A DNA stretch of 61,017 nucleotides from assembly GCA_009697505.1 (NCBI GenBank), contig SHUD01000008.1, positions 1 through 61,017 on the forward strand. The letters are read 5' to 3'. Shown piece by piece: positions 8,928 to 17,148 of this stretch. Under the pieces are notes generated by a model. It made no database searches and was not told the origin of the DNA. It was given only the letters and a program-made list of their open reading frames with translations. The number at the start of each line of letters is the position of its first letter. The first letter of the stretch is position 1. Source of the DNA: Bryobacterales bacterium. GTDB taxonomy: Bacteria > Acidobacteriota > Terriglobia > Bryobacterales > Bryobacteraceae. Made by a program: the position numbers and the translations under genes.

Positions 8928-10621
8928 TGATGCAAGCTACGAAAAGGATGAAGTGGGGCGTGCGCCTGGCGGGCGCCACGTTTGCCGCAGCGGCCGTCTG
9001 GAGCCTGAGCGGCCAGGGACTCCCGATTACCAGTGACCGGTTGCTAAAGGCTTCCGAGGACCAGGGCAACTGGTTGATGTACTCGCGCACGTACAATAGC
9101 TGGCGGTTCAGCGGATTGAATCAGATCAACGCGTCGAACGTCAAGAACCTCAAGGTCAAGTGGCTGTTTCAGGGCCACCATATCGAAAAATTCGAAACCA
9201 CGCCGCTGGTGGTCAACGGCGTCATGTACCTGACGCGGCCGGAAAACGCGATCCACGCGCTGGACGCCGCGACGGGCCGCCAGTTGTGGAGCTATGAGTA
9301 CCGCAATCCGCCGCGCACGTTTAACTGCTGCGGCAAAGTCAACCGCGGACTCGCGATCCTGGACAATACGCTGTTCATGAACACGCTGGACATGCACGTG
9401 ATCGCGGTGGACGCGCGCTCCGGCCGCGAGTTGTGGAAGACCAAGATGTACGATTACACGGCCGCCGCGGGCTACGCGGCTCCGGGCGCTCCGCTGATCG
9501 TAAAAGATAAGTTGATTGTCGGCATGGCGGGTGGCGAACGCGGCGTCAGCGGCTTCCTGGACGCCTACGATCCCAAGACCGGCAAGCTCCTCTGGCGTTT
9601 CCACACCATTCCGCAACCGGGCGAACCCAACTTCGGCACCTGGGACGGTGATTCCTGGAAGACCGGCGGCGCGACCACTTGGAATAACGGTTCCTACGAT
9701 CCGGAAACCAACACATTGTTCTGGGGCACCAGCAACCCGTGGCCGGATTACAATGACGACTTCCGCAAGGGCGACAATCTTTATTCGTGTTCGGTGCTGG
9801 CGCTGGATCCGGATACTGGAAAGCTGAAGTGGCACTTCCAGTTCACTCCGCATGACCTGCACGATTGGGATTCCACGCAGATTCCCATCCTGCTCGACAC
9901 GCAGTTCCGCGGAGTGAACACCAAGGCCCTGGCCTGGGCCAACCGTAACGGCTTCTATTACCTGCTGGACCGCACGACCGGGAAATTCCTCATGGCCAAA
10001 TCGTTCGTGAAGCAGACCTGGGCCAAGGGCTTCGATGACAACGGACGTCCGGAAGTGTTCCCTGGCCAGGAGCCGACTCCGGAAGGAAACGATCATACGT
10101 GGCCGGGAGTTGACGGCGCCGCCAACTGGATGTCGCATAGCTACAGCCCGCTGACCAAGCTGCTGTACGTGTTCGCGCGTGAAGAGCACCGCATCTTCTC
10201 GAAGAACGCCGTGCCGCATCCGACCACGGAGACTCCGGACCGTCCGCAGGCGGCCGGTACGCTCCCCAACGCGGGCGCCTATGATCCCGGTTTGGGCGGA
10301 GCCCGGACGCAGCAGGTGGGCGCGGTGGAGGATAGCTTTGGCAAGGTCATCGCCGTCGATCCGGGCACTGGCAACATCAAGTGGGAACACAAGGTCCTGA
10401 CGCCGCCCTGGGGAGGCGTGATGGCGACCGGCGGCAATCTGGTGTTCGGCGGAACTCTGGAAGGCATGATCTTCGCGCTGAACGCCAGCACCGGCGAGCG
10501 GCTGTGGACGTTCTCCTCCAACGGTCCGGTCTTTGCGTCGCCGATCAGCTTCCTGGCCAACGGCAAGCAGATGGTGTCTATCCCGGCCGGAGACGTGATT
10601 GTTACCTTTGGCTTGGAGTAG
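8924..10621 (+). CDS. PQQ-dependent alcohol/methanol-type dehydrogenase
   Basis: A 565-residue periplasmic quinoprotein with a signal peptide (about 1-31) and an eight-bladed propeller. Visible hallmarks are the vicinal cysteines C135-C136, which form the disulfide ring over PQQ in methanol/ethanol dehydrogenases, repeated LDAxTG-LW blade motifs, and PHDLHDWDS, where D314 aligns with the catalytic Asp. A second Asp two positions on (D316) is the position that distinguishes lanthanide-type XoxF/PedH enzymes, although membrane glucose dehydrogenases also have Asp there. Three in-frame ATGs (8924, 8927, 8930) compete; AGGGAG favours 8930, coupling favours 8924. It oxidises an alcohol or sugar and passes electrons to the upstream cytochrome. 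Confidence 0.9.
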   Translation: MMMQATKRMKWGVRLAGATFAAAAVWSLSGQGLPITSDRLLKASEDQGNWLMYSRTYNSWRFSGLNQINASNVKNLKVKWLFQGHHIEKFETTPLVVNGVMYLTRPENAIHALDAATGRQLWSYEYRNPPRTFNCCGKVNRGLAILDNTLFMNTLDMHVIAVDARSGRELWKTKMYDYTAAAGYAAPGAPLIVKDKLIVGMAGGERGVSGFLDAYDPKTGKLLWRFHTIPQPGEPNFGTWDGDSWKTGGATTWNNGSYDPETNTLFWGTSNPWPDYNDDFRKGDNLYSCSVLALDPDTGKLKWHFQFTPHDLHDWDSTQIPILLDTQFRGVNTKALAWANRNGFYYLLDRTTGKFLMAKSFVKQTWAKGFDDNGRPEVFPGQEPTPEGNDHTWPGVDGAANWMSHSYSPLTKLLYVFAREEHRIFSKNAVPHPTTETPDRPQAAGTLPNAGAYDPGLGGARTQQVGAVEDSFGKVIAVDPGTGNIKWEHKVLTPPWGGVMATGGNLVFGGTLEGMIFALNASTGERLWTFSSNGPVFASPISFLANGKQMVSIPAGDVIVTFGLE

Positions 10622-11819
10622 CGTTGGGAGTGCCGCCCGAGCGCTGTTGCGGTGCAGCGGTGACTCTGCCGCTCCGTTACCGTCGCGGTTCGGCGGCGAA
10701 TCCGGCGCCAATGGTAAGCAGACCAACCCACTGAACCGCGCGCGTCAGCAAGCGGTGGTCGGACTCGCGCTGCTCGTCCCCGCCGTCCTTTCCGCGGCGG
10801 GCAATCCTGCCGCCGGAAAAGCGCTGTTTGAAGGGAAGGGCGGCTGCTTGAACTGCCATTCAATCGATGGCCACGGCGGTAGCGTGGGTCCGGAGCTCGA
10901 CAAGATAGGGCTCATGCGCTCCCAGGAGTTGCTGCGTCTGGCGCTGGTGGATCCCAGCGCCGAGGTCTACAAGGAATACCTGACGGTTGTCGTAACCACC
11001 AAGCGCGGGCAAAAGGTCGAAGGGGTCGCTCTTAATGAGGACGATCTCTCCGTGCAAATCCGCGATGCTCAAGGGAATCCACGCTCTTTTCTCAAAGATG
11101 ACTTGAGAAGCGTACGGCGGGAGAACCGGTCGCTGATGCCGTCCGCCGCGGGTAAGATGTCCGCAACGGAGTTGGACGACGTCATCGCCCACCTGCACCG
11201 GTTACGCGGACCCGCGCCCCCCATCGGCCCGCGGACGCGCGAACCGCATCGCGCCTACTCGGAGATCGGGTTCCTCGATCGCATCGGCCGTGACGAGGAG
11301 GAGCGGCCGGATACGCTGGTCAATTCGCTGGAAATCCGCGCCGGGGCAACGGTCGCCGAGATTGGTTCGGGTACTGGGTATTTCACCTGGCGGCTGGCCC
11401 GCGCAGTAGGGAATTCTGGCAAGGTCTACGCGGTGGACATCGCGCAGGACCGCCTGGACCGCACGGCGGCGTCCGTGGCCAAGCACGCATCCGGCAACGT
11501 GCAAACGGTATTGGGAGCGGAGAGCGATCCGCACTTGCCGGAAGGCGCGTTAGATCTGGTGTTCATCGGGAACGCATATCACGAGTTTTCGAATCCGGAA
11601 GCCGTGCTGGCGGCCATCAAGCGGTCGCTCAAAGCGGACGGGCGCCTGGTGATTGTCGAATACGCGGAAGGCTACTCATTCAGCGAGCGGGATCGGTCTC
11701 CGCGCATGAGCATCGACCAGATCCGTTCGGAAATCGAAGCGGCGGGGTTTGAAATCGACCGCGTGCTGGAAGGCGCACGGCTCCTGCACACGGTAACATT
11801 CACGAAGGCCGGGAACTAG
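10599..11819 (+). CDS. Cytochrome c - SAM methyltransferase fusion, start uncertain
   Basis: One open frame joins two normally separate domains. A hydrophobic segment (about 52-66 of the frame) precedes a cytochrome with C83-L-N-C86-H87 and the same heme-binding tail (EGVALNEDDLSVQIRD...SLMP) as the 8121 cytochrome. A proline-rich linker (about 204-215) leads to a class I methyltransferase with AEIGSGTGYFTWRLA (SAM loop) and VYAVDIAQDRLD. The frame opens with TTG at 10599 inside the PQQ gene. Other starts (TTG 10647, GTG 10755) lack a ribosome site, so the N-terminus may have been altered by the sequence at 10622-10760. It follows the PQQ gene directly and is probably co-transcribed. A heme domain implies export, yet SAM is cytoplasmic, which is puzzling. 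Confidence 0.75.
   Translation: MLPLAWSSVGSAARALLRCSGDSAAPLPSRFGGESGANGKQTNPLNRARQQAVVGLALLVPAVLSAAGNPAAGKALFEGKGGCLNCHSIDGHGGSVGPELDKIGLMRSQELLRLALVDPSAEVYKEYLTVVVTTKRGQKVEGVALNEDDLSVQIRDAQGNPRSFLKDDLRSVRRENRSLMPSAAGKMSATELDDVIAHLHRLRGPAPPIGPRTREPHRAYSEIGFLDRIGRDEEERPDTLVNSLEIRAGATVAEIGSGTGYFTWRLARAVGNSGKVYAVDIAQDRLDRTAASVAKHASGNVQTVLGAESDPHLPEGALDLVFIGNAYHEFSNPEAVLAAIKRSLKADGRLVIVEYAEGYSFSERDRSPRMSIDQIRSEIEAAGFEIDRVLEGARLLHTVTFTKAGN
10622..10760. repeat. Candidate dispersed GC-rich repeat at a gene 5' end
   Basis: Between the PQQ dehydrogenase stop and the first recognisable residues of the next gene is a GC-rich stretch with no good ATG and no ribosome site. On the minus strand it translates to LADARGSVGW, a peptide I recall as a frequent product of dispersed repeats in Solibacter-type genomes. 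I found no second copy inside this window, so calling it a repeat is recall plus inference. Confidence 0.35.
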
Positions 11820-11824
11820 CCCGC

Positions 11825-11850
11825 AGGCGCGAACGCGCTACTGCGCCTTT
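11825..11850. terminator. Possible shared terminator between convergent genes
   Basis: AGGCGC (11825-11830) pairs with GCGCCT (11843-11848), followed by TT. It lies between the stops of the methyltransferase fusion and the lactonase and overlaps the lactonase stop codon. The stem is short and the T-run poor, so this is tentative. Confidence 0.3.
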
Positions 11851-12974
11851 ACAAACAACACGCAAACCGGCTTGGGAACCTGGATCGGCTCGCCGGTGGG
11901 CGTCAGCCTTCCGGTCGTCTGGTCGACCTTGAACGGAACAACTGTGTCTGAATTCTGATTGGCGGCAAACAGATACTCGCCCGTGGGATCCAGCGAGAAA
12001 TTGCGCGGCGTCTTGCCTAGTGTGGACGCATGCTGAACGGGCGTGAGGAAACCCGTACGTTGATCGACCGAGAACACGGCGATGCTGTCGTGGCCGCGGT
12101 TGGAGACGTAGACGAAGCGCCCTTTGCGGTCGATCTGAATTTCCGCCGTCGCGTTGCGCCCGGTGAAATCCGCGGGACTCGCGGGGACTTCCTGAATCTC
12201 CTTCAGGTGTCCGCCGTCGACTGCAAATGCCGTCACGGCCGGGCGGCTCTCGTCATTGGTATACAGAAACTTTCCGCTTGGATGAAACGCCAGATGACGC
12301 GGCGCGGTGCCGGGCTTCACCGATACAAACGGCGGATCGGACGGCGTCAGCGTGCTCTTCGCGGCGTCCAGGCTATACGAGCGCACCTGATCGAGCCCGA
12401 CTTCGCCGACGAACGCGTGCTGGTTATCCGGAGAAACAATCACGCCGTGCGAATGGGGTCCGTTCACCTGGTGGACGCTCTTGCCCCGGTGTTCGAAATA
12501 CGTGGTGGGCTCACTGAGTCTGCCGTCGGCCTCGATGCGGTAACCGGCGATGTTGCCGCCGGTATAGGAGACCTGGAGCAGAGTCTTTGCGGTGCGATCG
12601 ACGGTCAAGTTCGTGGGCATCTCACCCTTCGAAGTCACCTTATTGAGAAACGTCAGCTTGCCGGTCTTGTTGTCGATTGCAAACGCGCTGACGGTGTCGC
12701 CTTGCTTGTCGCGCTCATCGCCCTTCCAGTTGACTGCATACAAGTAGCGGCCATTCGGCGCGGCCACGATAAAGGCTGGATTGGGCGTTTCCGCCATCAG
12801 TCCGAGCGAGGTGAGTTTCCCGGTTGCGGGCTGAAAGCGATAGGCGTAGATCCCGCGCGAGTTGGTATCCGTGTAGGTGCCGAAGTAGACGAGGTACTCG
12901 TCTTTCGCAGCGGCAGGGAGGAGCGTTGCTCCGAAACCTGCTGCTGTGGCTTGGAGAAAAGAGCGTCGCTTCAT
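11838..12974 (-). CDS. Lactonase family beta-propeller (6-phosphogluconolactonase-like), exported
   Basis: A 378-residue seven-bladed propeller of the lactonase family. The N-terminus KRRSFLQATAAGFGATLLPAAA is Tat-like, so it should act in the periplasm, unlike cytoplasmic Pgl. Family features are YFGTYTDTNSRGIY, NPAFIVAAPNGRYLYAVNW, HSHGVIVSPDNQHAFV and TPRNFSLDPTGEYLFAANQNSDTVV. It is the last gene of a minus-strand run, 9 nt after a cytochrome c that itself follows a PQQ dehydrogenase. That order suggests it hydrolyses a lactone made by the dehydrogenase. Family members are often misannotated, and phosphogluconolactone is unlikely as substrate outside the cytoplasm. Confidence 0.87.
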   Translation of the reverse strand: MKRRSFLQATAAGFGATLLPAAAKDEYLVYFGTYTDTNSRGIYAYRFQPATGKLTSLGLMAETPNPAFIVAAPNGRYLYAVNWKGDERDKQGDTVSAFAIDNKTGKLTFLNKVTSKGEMPTNLTVDRTAKTLLQVSYTGGNIAGYRIEADGRLSEPTTYFEHRGKSVHQVNGPHSHGVIVSPDNQHAFVGEVGLDQVRSYSLDAAKSTLTPSDPPFVSVKPGTAPRHLAFHPSGKFLYTNDESRPAVTAFAVDGGHLKEIQEVPASPADFTGRNATAEIQIDRKGRFVYVSNRGHDSIAVFSVDQRTGFLTPVQHASTLGKTPRNFSLDPTGEYLFAANQNSDTVVPFKVDQTTGRLTPTGEPIQVPKPVCVLFVKAQ

Positions 12975-12983
12975 GGCAACTCT

Positions 12984-13829
12984 CTACGGCCTCCGCGGCA
13001 CTGGCAGCGCCTGGCGCGTGAGGAACGCCATCAGATCCTGGAACTCCTCCTTGGTCAGACGCTTGTCGTAGTCAGTCGGCATCAGGCTGGTGGGGACGTA
13101 GTAAACTTCCTTCAGCTTGTCGCGGTCCAGCAGGTACAACTGGTTGTCGGAGCCAAAAACCTGCAACGAAAAGCTGTCTTCGTTGCGGAGGACACCCTGG
13201 AGCACCTTACCGTCGGCCATCGTAATACGGACGGGCTGATAGCTGGCCAGCGGAGTCAGCGCGGAATCGTGCGTGCCGCCATCGGTCGCCACGCGGTGCT
13301 GGGCTTTGGTGAGCGCGGCCACAAGCGAGCTGTACTTGCGGATGGCGGCGACGTCGGAGAGGTCGGGGCCGACGAGACCGCCTTTGCCGCGGATCATGTG
13401 GCAGGTGCCGCACTGGCCCTTGTTCCAGAAAATCTCCTCGCCATGCGCTACGTTGCCCCGGGCGGGAGTGTCCTTGGCGGTTCCGCGCAGGCCGCGAATG
13501 TAGGCCGCGATTTTCCAGGCGTCATTTTCAGAGACGCGGTTGGGCGGCATCATGGTGCCGGTTATCCCTTTGGTGATGGCATCGAAAATTTCGCGGTCCG
13601 TGTTGCGCGAGTAGCGCCGGGCAGGAGCGCCCAGCGCGATCGCCTTGTCCCCGGCGGCGCCGTCCGGGCCGTGGCAGGCCGTGCAGACGTCATTGTAGAC
13701 TTCGCGGCCATCGGCAATCGCTTGAGAATTGCCGGCGAAGGGATTGGGATTCGGCGTGTTTGCTGAATCGGGGCGTTGCGCGAAGACCGGAATCGCCGCA
13801 CCGAGCAGGCAGTAGAAGTATAGTTTCAT
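12984..13829 (-). CDS. Diheme cytochrome c
   Basis: A 281-residue exported cytochrome with a signal peptide (about 1-18), heme motifs C49-T-A-C52-H53 and C140-G-T-C143-H144, and a C-terminal segment (VLQGVLRNEDSFSLQVF...SLMPTDYDKRLTKEEFQDLMAFL) matching the tail of the cytochrome at 8121. It lies between a PQQ dehydrogenase (9 nt upstream) and the lactonase (9 nt downstream), so it should take electrons from that dehydrogenase and feed the respiratory chain. The module copies, on the other strand, the cytochrome/PQQ pair at 8.1-10.6 kb. Confidence 0.88.
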   Translation of the reverse strand: MKLYFYCLLGAAIPVFAQRPDSANTPNPNPFAGNSQAIADGREVYNDVCTACHGPDGAAGDKAIALGAPARRYSRNTDREIFDAITKGITGTMMPPNRVSENDAWKIAAYIRGLRGTAKDTPARGNVAHGEEIFWNKGQCGTCHMIRGKGGLVGPDLSDVAAIRKYSSLVAALTKAQHRVATDGGTHDSALTPLASYQPVRITMADGKVLQGVLRNEDSFSLQVFGSDNQLYLLDRDKLKEVYYVPTSLMPTDYDKRLTKEEFQDLMAFLTRQALPVPRRP

Positions 13830-13838
13830 GGTCGTCTC

Positions 13839-15440
13839 CTACTTGGCCGCCGCGTCTCTTATCACAGCATCGGGCAGCGCAAACGCGATGTAGTTCGCGT
13901 ACGAACCGATGACGACATACTGCTTGCCGTTCACGCTATAAGTCGATGGGCCAGCGGTGATTAAGCCGCCAGTATTAAAGTGCCACAACACCTTGCCGGT
14001 CGTGGAATCGAGCGCGGTGAACTGCCCTTGTTGCTCTCCGGCAAACAGGACTCCGCCGGCGGTCGACAATAGCCCGGGACCGTAGTGCTTGGAACTGACC
14101 TGTTTGTAGCTCCACACCGTCTTGCCGGTGAGATCCAGCGCGCGCACGTGAAGCTGCCAGTTTTCCTGGTCGATGGGGCTTTCGATGTATCCCGTCCCGC
14201 TGCCGGACTGGCCCGCAGTGAAGTTGTTGCTGGCCTTGTAGGTGATGCCGCATCCTTCCTGAACGACCAAATAAAAGAGCTTCGTATCGGGGCTGTACGC
14301 AGGCGACGGCCAGTTGGTGGCTCCGGCGGTGGAAGGGCAAACCCGGCTTCCTTCGACCGTTGGCGCGCTGCCGGCAACGACGATGGGACGTCCGTCTTCG
14401 GTCAGGCCGCGCGACCAGGTCAACTGGCTGACGAACGGCGTGCCCTGCAGGAACTTGCCATTGGTGCGGTCCAGAATGTAGAAGTAGCCATTGCGATTGG
14501 CCTGGATGAGCAGCTTGCGCATCTGACCTTTGAACATGGCGTCGATCAGTACCGGTGTTTCTTCGGAATCCCAGTCATGGACATCATGCGGCGTGTTCTG
14601 GAAATACCACTTCATCTTGCCGGTGTCGATATCCAGAGCCACGATGCAATCGGTGAAGAGGTTATCGCCGGGGCGGATCTCGCCGACGAAATCGACGCCC
14701 GGCTGCCCGGTGCCCCAATACAGTATGTTCAGCTCCGCATCGAAGCTGCCGGTAGCCCAGATCGGGCCGCCACCGAGTTTCCAGGAATCGCCCTCCCAGG
14801 TTTCGACGCCCTTCTCGCCGGGCTTGGGGATGACGTTCCAGGTCCAGGCATATTTGCCGGTTTCCGCGTCGAACGCCTGCACCCAGCCGCCGCTTTTTCC
14901 GCTGCCGCCGACGATGACTTTTCCTTTGGCGATCAGGGGAGCCGCGCCCAACATGCGATAGCCTTCTCCCACGGTCTTGGATTCCCAGATCAGGTTGCCG
15001 GTCTTGGCGTCCAGGGCGATCAGAGCGGAGTCCACGGTACCGATGTAAATCTTGCCGTTGTAGACGGCCACGCCGCGCTGCCAGCCCTTGGTAAAAGGCT
15101 GCCGCATATACTGCCAGATGAGGCGTCCCGTGCGCGCGTCCAGCGCTTCCACGCGATTCCACTGCGAGATATACATGACGCCGTCGACCACAATCGGCAC
15201 GGCTTCCAGATCCACCGCGCCGGTCATGTGGTAGATCCACTCGGCCTTCAGGTTGGCGACGTTGCCGGTGTCGATCTGCTTCAGCAGACTGTGCCGCTGG
15301 GAATCGTAGGTCCCGTTGTAATGCAGCCAGTTGTTGGGATTCGGCTTGATTAGATCCTGGTAGTTTTGCGCTCCGGCCGAGCAGGCAAAGGCACAGGAAA
15401 AAGAAGCGGCGAGCAGCGCCCGGCGCACCGATGAAATCAT
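13839..15440 (-). CDS. PQQ-binding dehydrogenase
   Basis: A 533-residue periplasmic quinoprotein. The ATG at 15440 is chosen over an upstream in-frame start because GGAG lies 8 nt before it and the signal peptide (about 1-24, ending AGA-QN) begins there. Blades show ALDARTGRLIWQY, ALDAKTGNLIWES and ALDSTTGKVLWHF. The active-site motif PHDVHDWDSEE gives catalytic D289 and a second Asp at 291. Unlike its paralogue at 8924 it has no vicinal Cys pair: the corresponding region reads QPFTKGWQRGVAV. So it is a different subclass, perhaps a sugar or polyol enzyme. It lies between a tannase and a cytochrome c in one run of genes. Confidence 0.88.
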   Translation of the reverse strand: MISSVRRALLAASFSCAFACSAGAQNYQDLIKPNPNNWLHYNGTYDSQRHSLLKQIDTGNVANLKAEWIYHMTGAVDLEAVPIVVDGVMYISQWNRVEALDARTGRLIWQYMRQPFTKGWQRGVAVYNGKIYIGTVDSALIALDAKTGNLIWESKTVGEGYRMLGAAPLIAKGKVIVGGSGKSGGWVQAFDAETGKYAWTWNVIPKPGEKGVETWEGDSWKLGGGPIWATGSFDAELNILYWGTGQPGVDFVGEIRPGDNLFTDCIVALDIDTGKMKWYFQNTPHDVHDWDSEETPVLIDAMFKGQMRKLLIQANRNGYFYILDRTNGKFLQGTPFVSQLTWSRGLTEDGRPIVVAGSAPTVEGSRVCPSTAGATNWPSPAYSPDTKLFYLVVQEGCGITYKASNNFTAGQSGSGTGYIESPIDQENWQLHVRALDLTGKTVWSYKQVSSKHYGPGLLSTAGGVLFAGEQQGQFTALDSTTGKVLWHFNTGGLITAGPSTYSVNGKQYVVIGSYANYIAFALPDAVIRDAAAK

Positions 15441-15511
15441 CGTTTTTACTCCGTTCGTGGTGAGTTTAGCACGGCGTGCACGGGCCTCCCGGTGCGCTGT
15501 TATCTCGTGGC

Positions 15512-17029
15512 CTATCTCACCTTGCACGCGAAATTCGCGGCGTCGTCGGTGCTGCCGGCGCCCTTATAGACCGCCACTTGCGGATACGGACAGAGCGGGC
15601 GCGTACGATCCATTTTGCTGTCGATGTAACGCGATGCCTGAATCGACTCGGGCGCCTTCGACTTCTCCACCCAGTGCTCCAGCGCCGTGATGGGGTCGAA
15701 GCGATCCGTACCGTCGCCGCCCCGGCAATGCCTCATTCCGGGAACCATGAACAGGCGGTAGGAGTCATTTACTTTCGCGGCACCGCCCAGAGTATCCACC
15801 ACGCTCTTGTAATAGTTCACGCTGTTTCCGGGCGCGATCAGGTTGTCGCTCCAACCGTGATATTGGATGAGCTTGCCGCCATGGCCGAAGAACGGCTTAA
15901 GATTCGTGCTCATCCCATTCCGGGCCTCGGTTTCACGGTCGAGCAGCGCCAGATCGCTATCGAAGTTGAACGTCTTGTAGTCCCAGTTGGGGTCTTTGAA
16001 CACGCCGTTGCGCAAACCCGTCAACGTGAGTTCGGGAGGCTTGGCGCTGGCGGCGAAGCCCCAGCCTTTCTCACTGCCCGGCTCGAAGCCCGGGAAAATC
16101 CGCTCTTTGGTCCGGGGATTCATAACCGGGCTGTAGATCTTGCGCACGCTGTCGACTTGCGCCGCCGTCAGGCAGTCCGCGCCCTTGCAGAGCATGACGC
16201 CGGGATCAAACTTGCAGAGCGTGGGATCTTCCAGCACGCCGTCCTTCACGCCGTCTTTTGCGTCGCACGTATTGAGAACAGCTTTCTGAATCACGGGGAA
16301 CTTCGCGGGCGGAACGAAGCTGGCCTCATCTTTGTGCACCGTCTGCGCCACCCACAGGATCTGCGCGGCTTGGCGCGGATTAATGGCCGGCGCCCCGGCG
16401 ATCACGCCGTCAAAGTCGCCCGGATAGCGCTGGATGTCTTCGAGCCCCTGGCGTCCGCCAGTGGAACAGCCGTTCCAATAGGAATACTTCGCATTCCGCG
16501 AATAGTATCCCGCGACGATGGCCTTGGACTTCAGCACCATTTCGTGGACCGCGCGGTATCCGAAGTCGATCACTTTTTCCGGGTGGCCCAGCGCGTAGCT
16601 GCCGTCATCGCCCTTGCCTTCGTGACCCGTGTCGGTGGAGGCAACCGCATAGCCCATCGTGAGCGGCTGACCCATCTTGTGATAGTAGATCTGCCCGGCT
16701 TGTCCGCCATTGCCGATGGCCATGAACTTGCCGTTCCACTTGTCCAGCGGAGGCAGCCACAGTTCCATCTTGATTTCGGAATCGCTCGATGGCCGCATGG
16801 TCGCCGCCACGCGGCAGAACGCGGGGAAGTCCTTGTAGGCAACGTCACCTGGTTGCAGCGCCAGCGAGAACGAAGCGGGCGGCGCAAAGGCTCCCGCGGT
16901 GACTGGCGCGGCCATCGTGATCGTGGTTTGCGGCAGCGACAGCTTCAGCAGGCTATCGCAGGTGGATGCCGCGATTCCGTGCGTTGCCAAGGGTACAGCG
17001 GCAATGAGAAAGGCGTAGCGCGCCAGCAT
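15512..17029 (-). CDS. Tannase/feruloyl esterase family protein
   Basis: A 505-residue secreted serine esterase. The ATG at 17029 has a near-perfect GGAGGT site 7 nt upstream and begins a signal peptide (about 1-21); the longer frame upstream lacks both. The nucleophile elbow is G-C188-S189-T-G-G, followed by GDFDGVIAGAPAINP. The catalytic Asp lies in HGWSDNLI and the His in GMRHCRGGDG, whose Cys would pair with Cys188 in the disulfide typical of this family. It would split gallate or hydroxycinnamate esters of sugars or quinate outside the cell. The PQQ dehydrogenase follows 71 bp downstream on the same strand. Confidence 0.9.
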   Translation of the reverse strand: MLARYAFLIAAVPLATHGIAASTCDSLLKLSLPQTTITMAAPVTAGAFAPPASFSLALQPGDVAYKDFPAFCRVAATMRPSSDSEIKMELWLPPLDKWNGKFMAIGNGGQAGQIYYHKMGQPLTMGYAVASTDTGHEGKGDDGSYALGHPEKVIDFGYRAVHEMVLKSKAIVAGYYSRNAKYSYWNGCSTGGRQGLEDIQRYPGDFDGVIAGAPAINPRQAAQILWVAQTVHKDEASFVPPAKFPVIQKAVLNTCDAKDGVKDGVLEDPTLCKFDPGVMLCKGADCLTAAQVDSVRKIYSPVMNPRTKERIFPGFEPGSEKGWGFAASAKPPELTLTGLRNGVFKDPNWDYKTFNFDSDLALLDRETEARNGMSTNLKPFFGHGGKLIQYHGWSDNLIAPGNSVNYYKSVVDTLGGAAKVNDSYRLFMVPGMRHCRGGDGTDRFDPITALEHWVEKSKAPESIQASRYIDSKMDRTRPLCPYPQVAVYKGAGSTDDAANFACKVR

Positions 17030-17148
17030 AAAGGACACCTCCAAATCGCGATCTAGCCCAGTATAATCGACTCCTCGTTGGTTGGTATCATAAGCGGTGG
17101 GCGTCTCTTGAGCCTGCAATTTGCCGCGCCCACCATACAGGATTCGAA

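Noticed and set aside
12030-13766. 578-codon plus-strand frame over the lactonase and cytochrome genes
   Set aside because: Two well-supported minus-strand genes with heme and propeller motifs occupy it; the frame has no recognisable protein features.
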